Below, in pieces: positions 11,904 to 64,000 of a stretch of 64,000 bases of DNA (position 1 is the first letter of the stretch; the number at the start of each line of letters is the position of its first letter). This DNA is from Luidia sarsii (taxonomy: Eukaryota; Echinodermata; Asteroidea; Paxillosida; Luidiidae). The notes under the pieces were generated by a model. It did no database searches, was not told where the DNA came from, and saw nothing but the letters and a program-made list of their open reading frames with translations. Both the position numbers and the translations under genes were made by a program. The stretch covers positions 17,493,280-17,557,279 of the forward strand of contig OX465103.1 of assembly GCA_949987565.1 (NCBI GenBank). The letters are read 5' to 3'.

Positions 11904-64000
<52,097 letters not shown>

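Overview
The window carries one recognisable gene, and it lies on the + strand: an animal IQSEC/BRAG-family Arf guanine-nucleotide exchange factor. It runs off the right edge. Long introns, GC-rich exons, animal-type splice sites, abundant short non-autonomous DNA transposons and many minisatellites point to an invertebrate animal. The density of TACATGTA/TACCGGTA motifs makes me suspect a marine deuterostome (echinoderm, cephalochordate or hemichordate). That is an impression, and the sequence alone does not fix the species.

Layout. 1-11250: no convincing gene; hexamer/minisatellite blocks (TACATG)n and several miniature elements. 11250-11968: GC-rich promoter-like segment with a CRE palindrome and a predicted first coding exon. 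11969-24249: a putative 12.3 kb first intron full of repeats, including a clean hAT-type MITE with an 8-bp target duplication and two inverted copies of a 445-bp element. 24250-31253: exons 2 and 3, with the N-terminal low-complexity region, the IQ motif, and a huge disordered exon containing a 15-bp minisatellite that encodes a five-residue repeat. 36344-43903: four exons of the Sec7 domain. 44394-46942: three exons of the PH domain. 56108-57336 and 63916-64000: the C-terminal tail. All exon phases join cleanly. The model gives about 1,527 residues before the window ends.

Introns hold very long polypyrimidine or polypurine tracts (32.95-33.83, 41.62-42.12, 45.30-45.85 and 56.32-57.24 kb), tandem arrays of 20, 68, 52, 48 and 6 bp, tRNA-derived repeats and several MITE families. 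Two of the polypyrimidine tracts run straight into a splice acceptor.

The most interesting signal is a sequence-wide pattern. The over-represented palindromes TACATGTA and TACCGGTA, with the related TACAGTA, TACTGTA and TACCGTA, can be caught as precise insertions at TA dinucleotides when copies of the same repeat are compared: in the 20-bp array at 28.1-28.55 kb, in a foldback repeat at 26.8 kb and in a MITE at 4.35 kb. They have the form of Tc1/mariner excision footprints (TA + terminal bases + TA). I propose that repeated footprinting seeded the (TACATG)n microsatellites. This is inference and can be tested.
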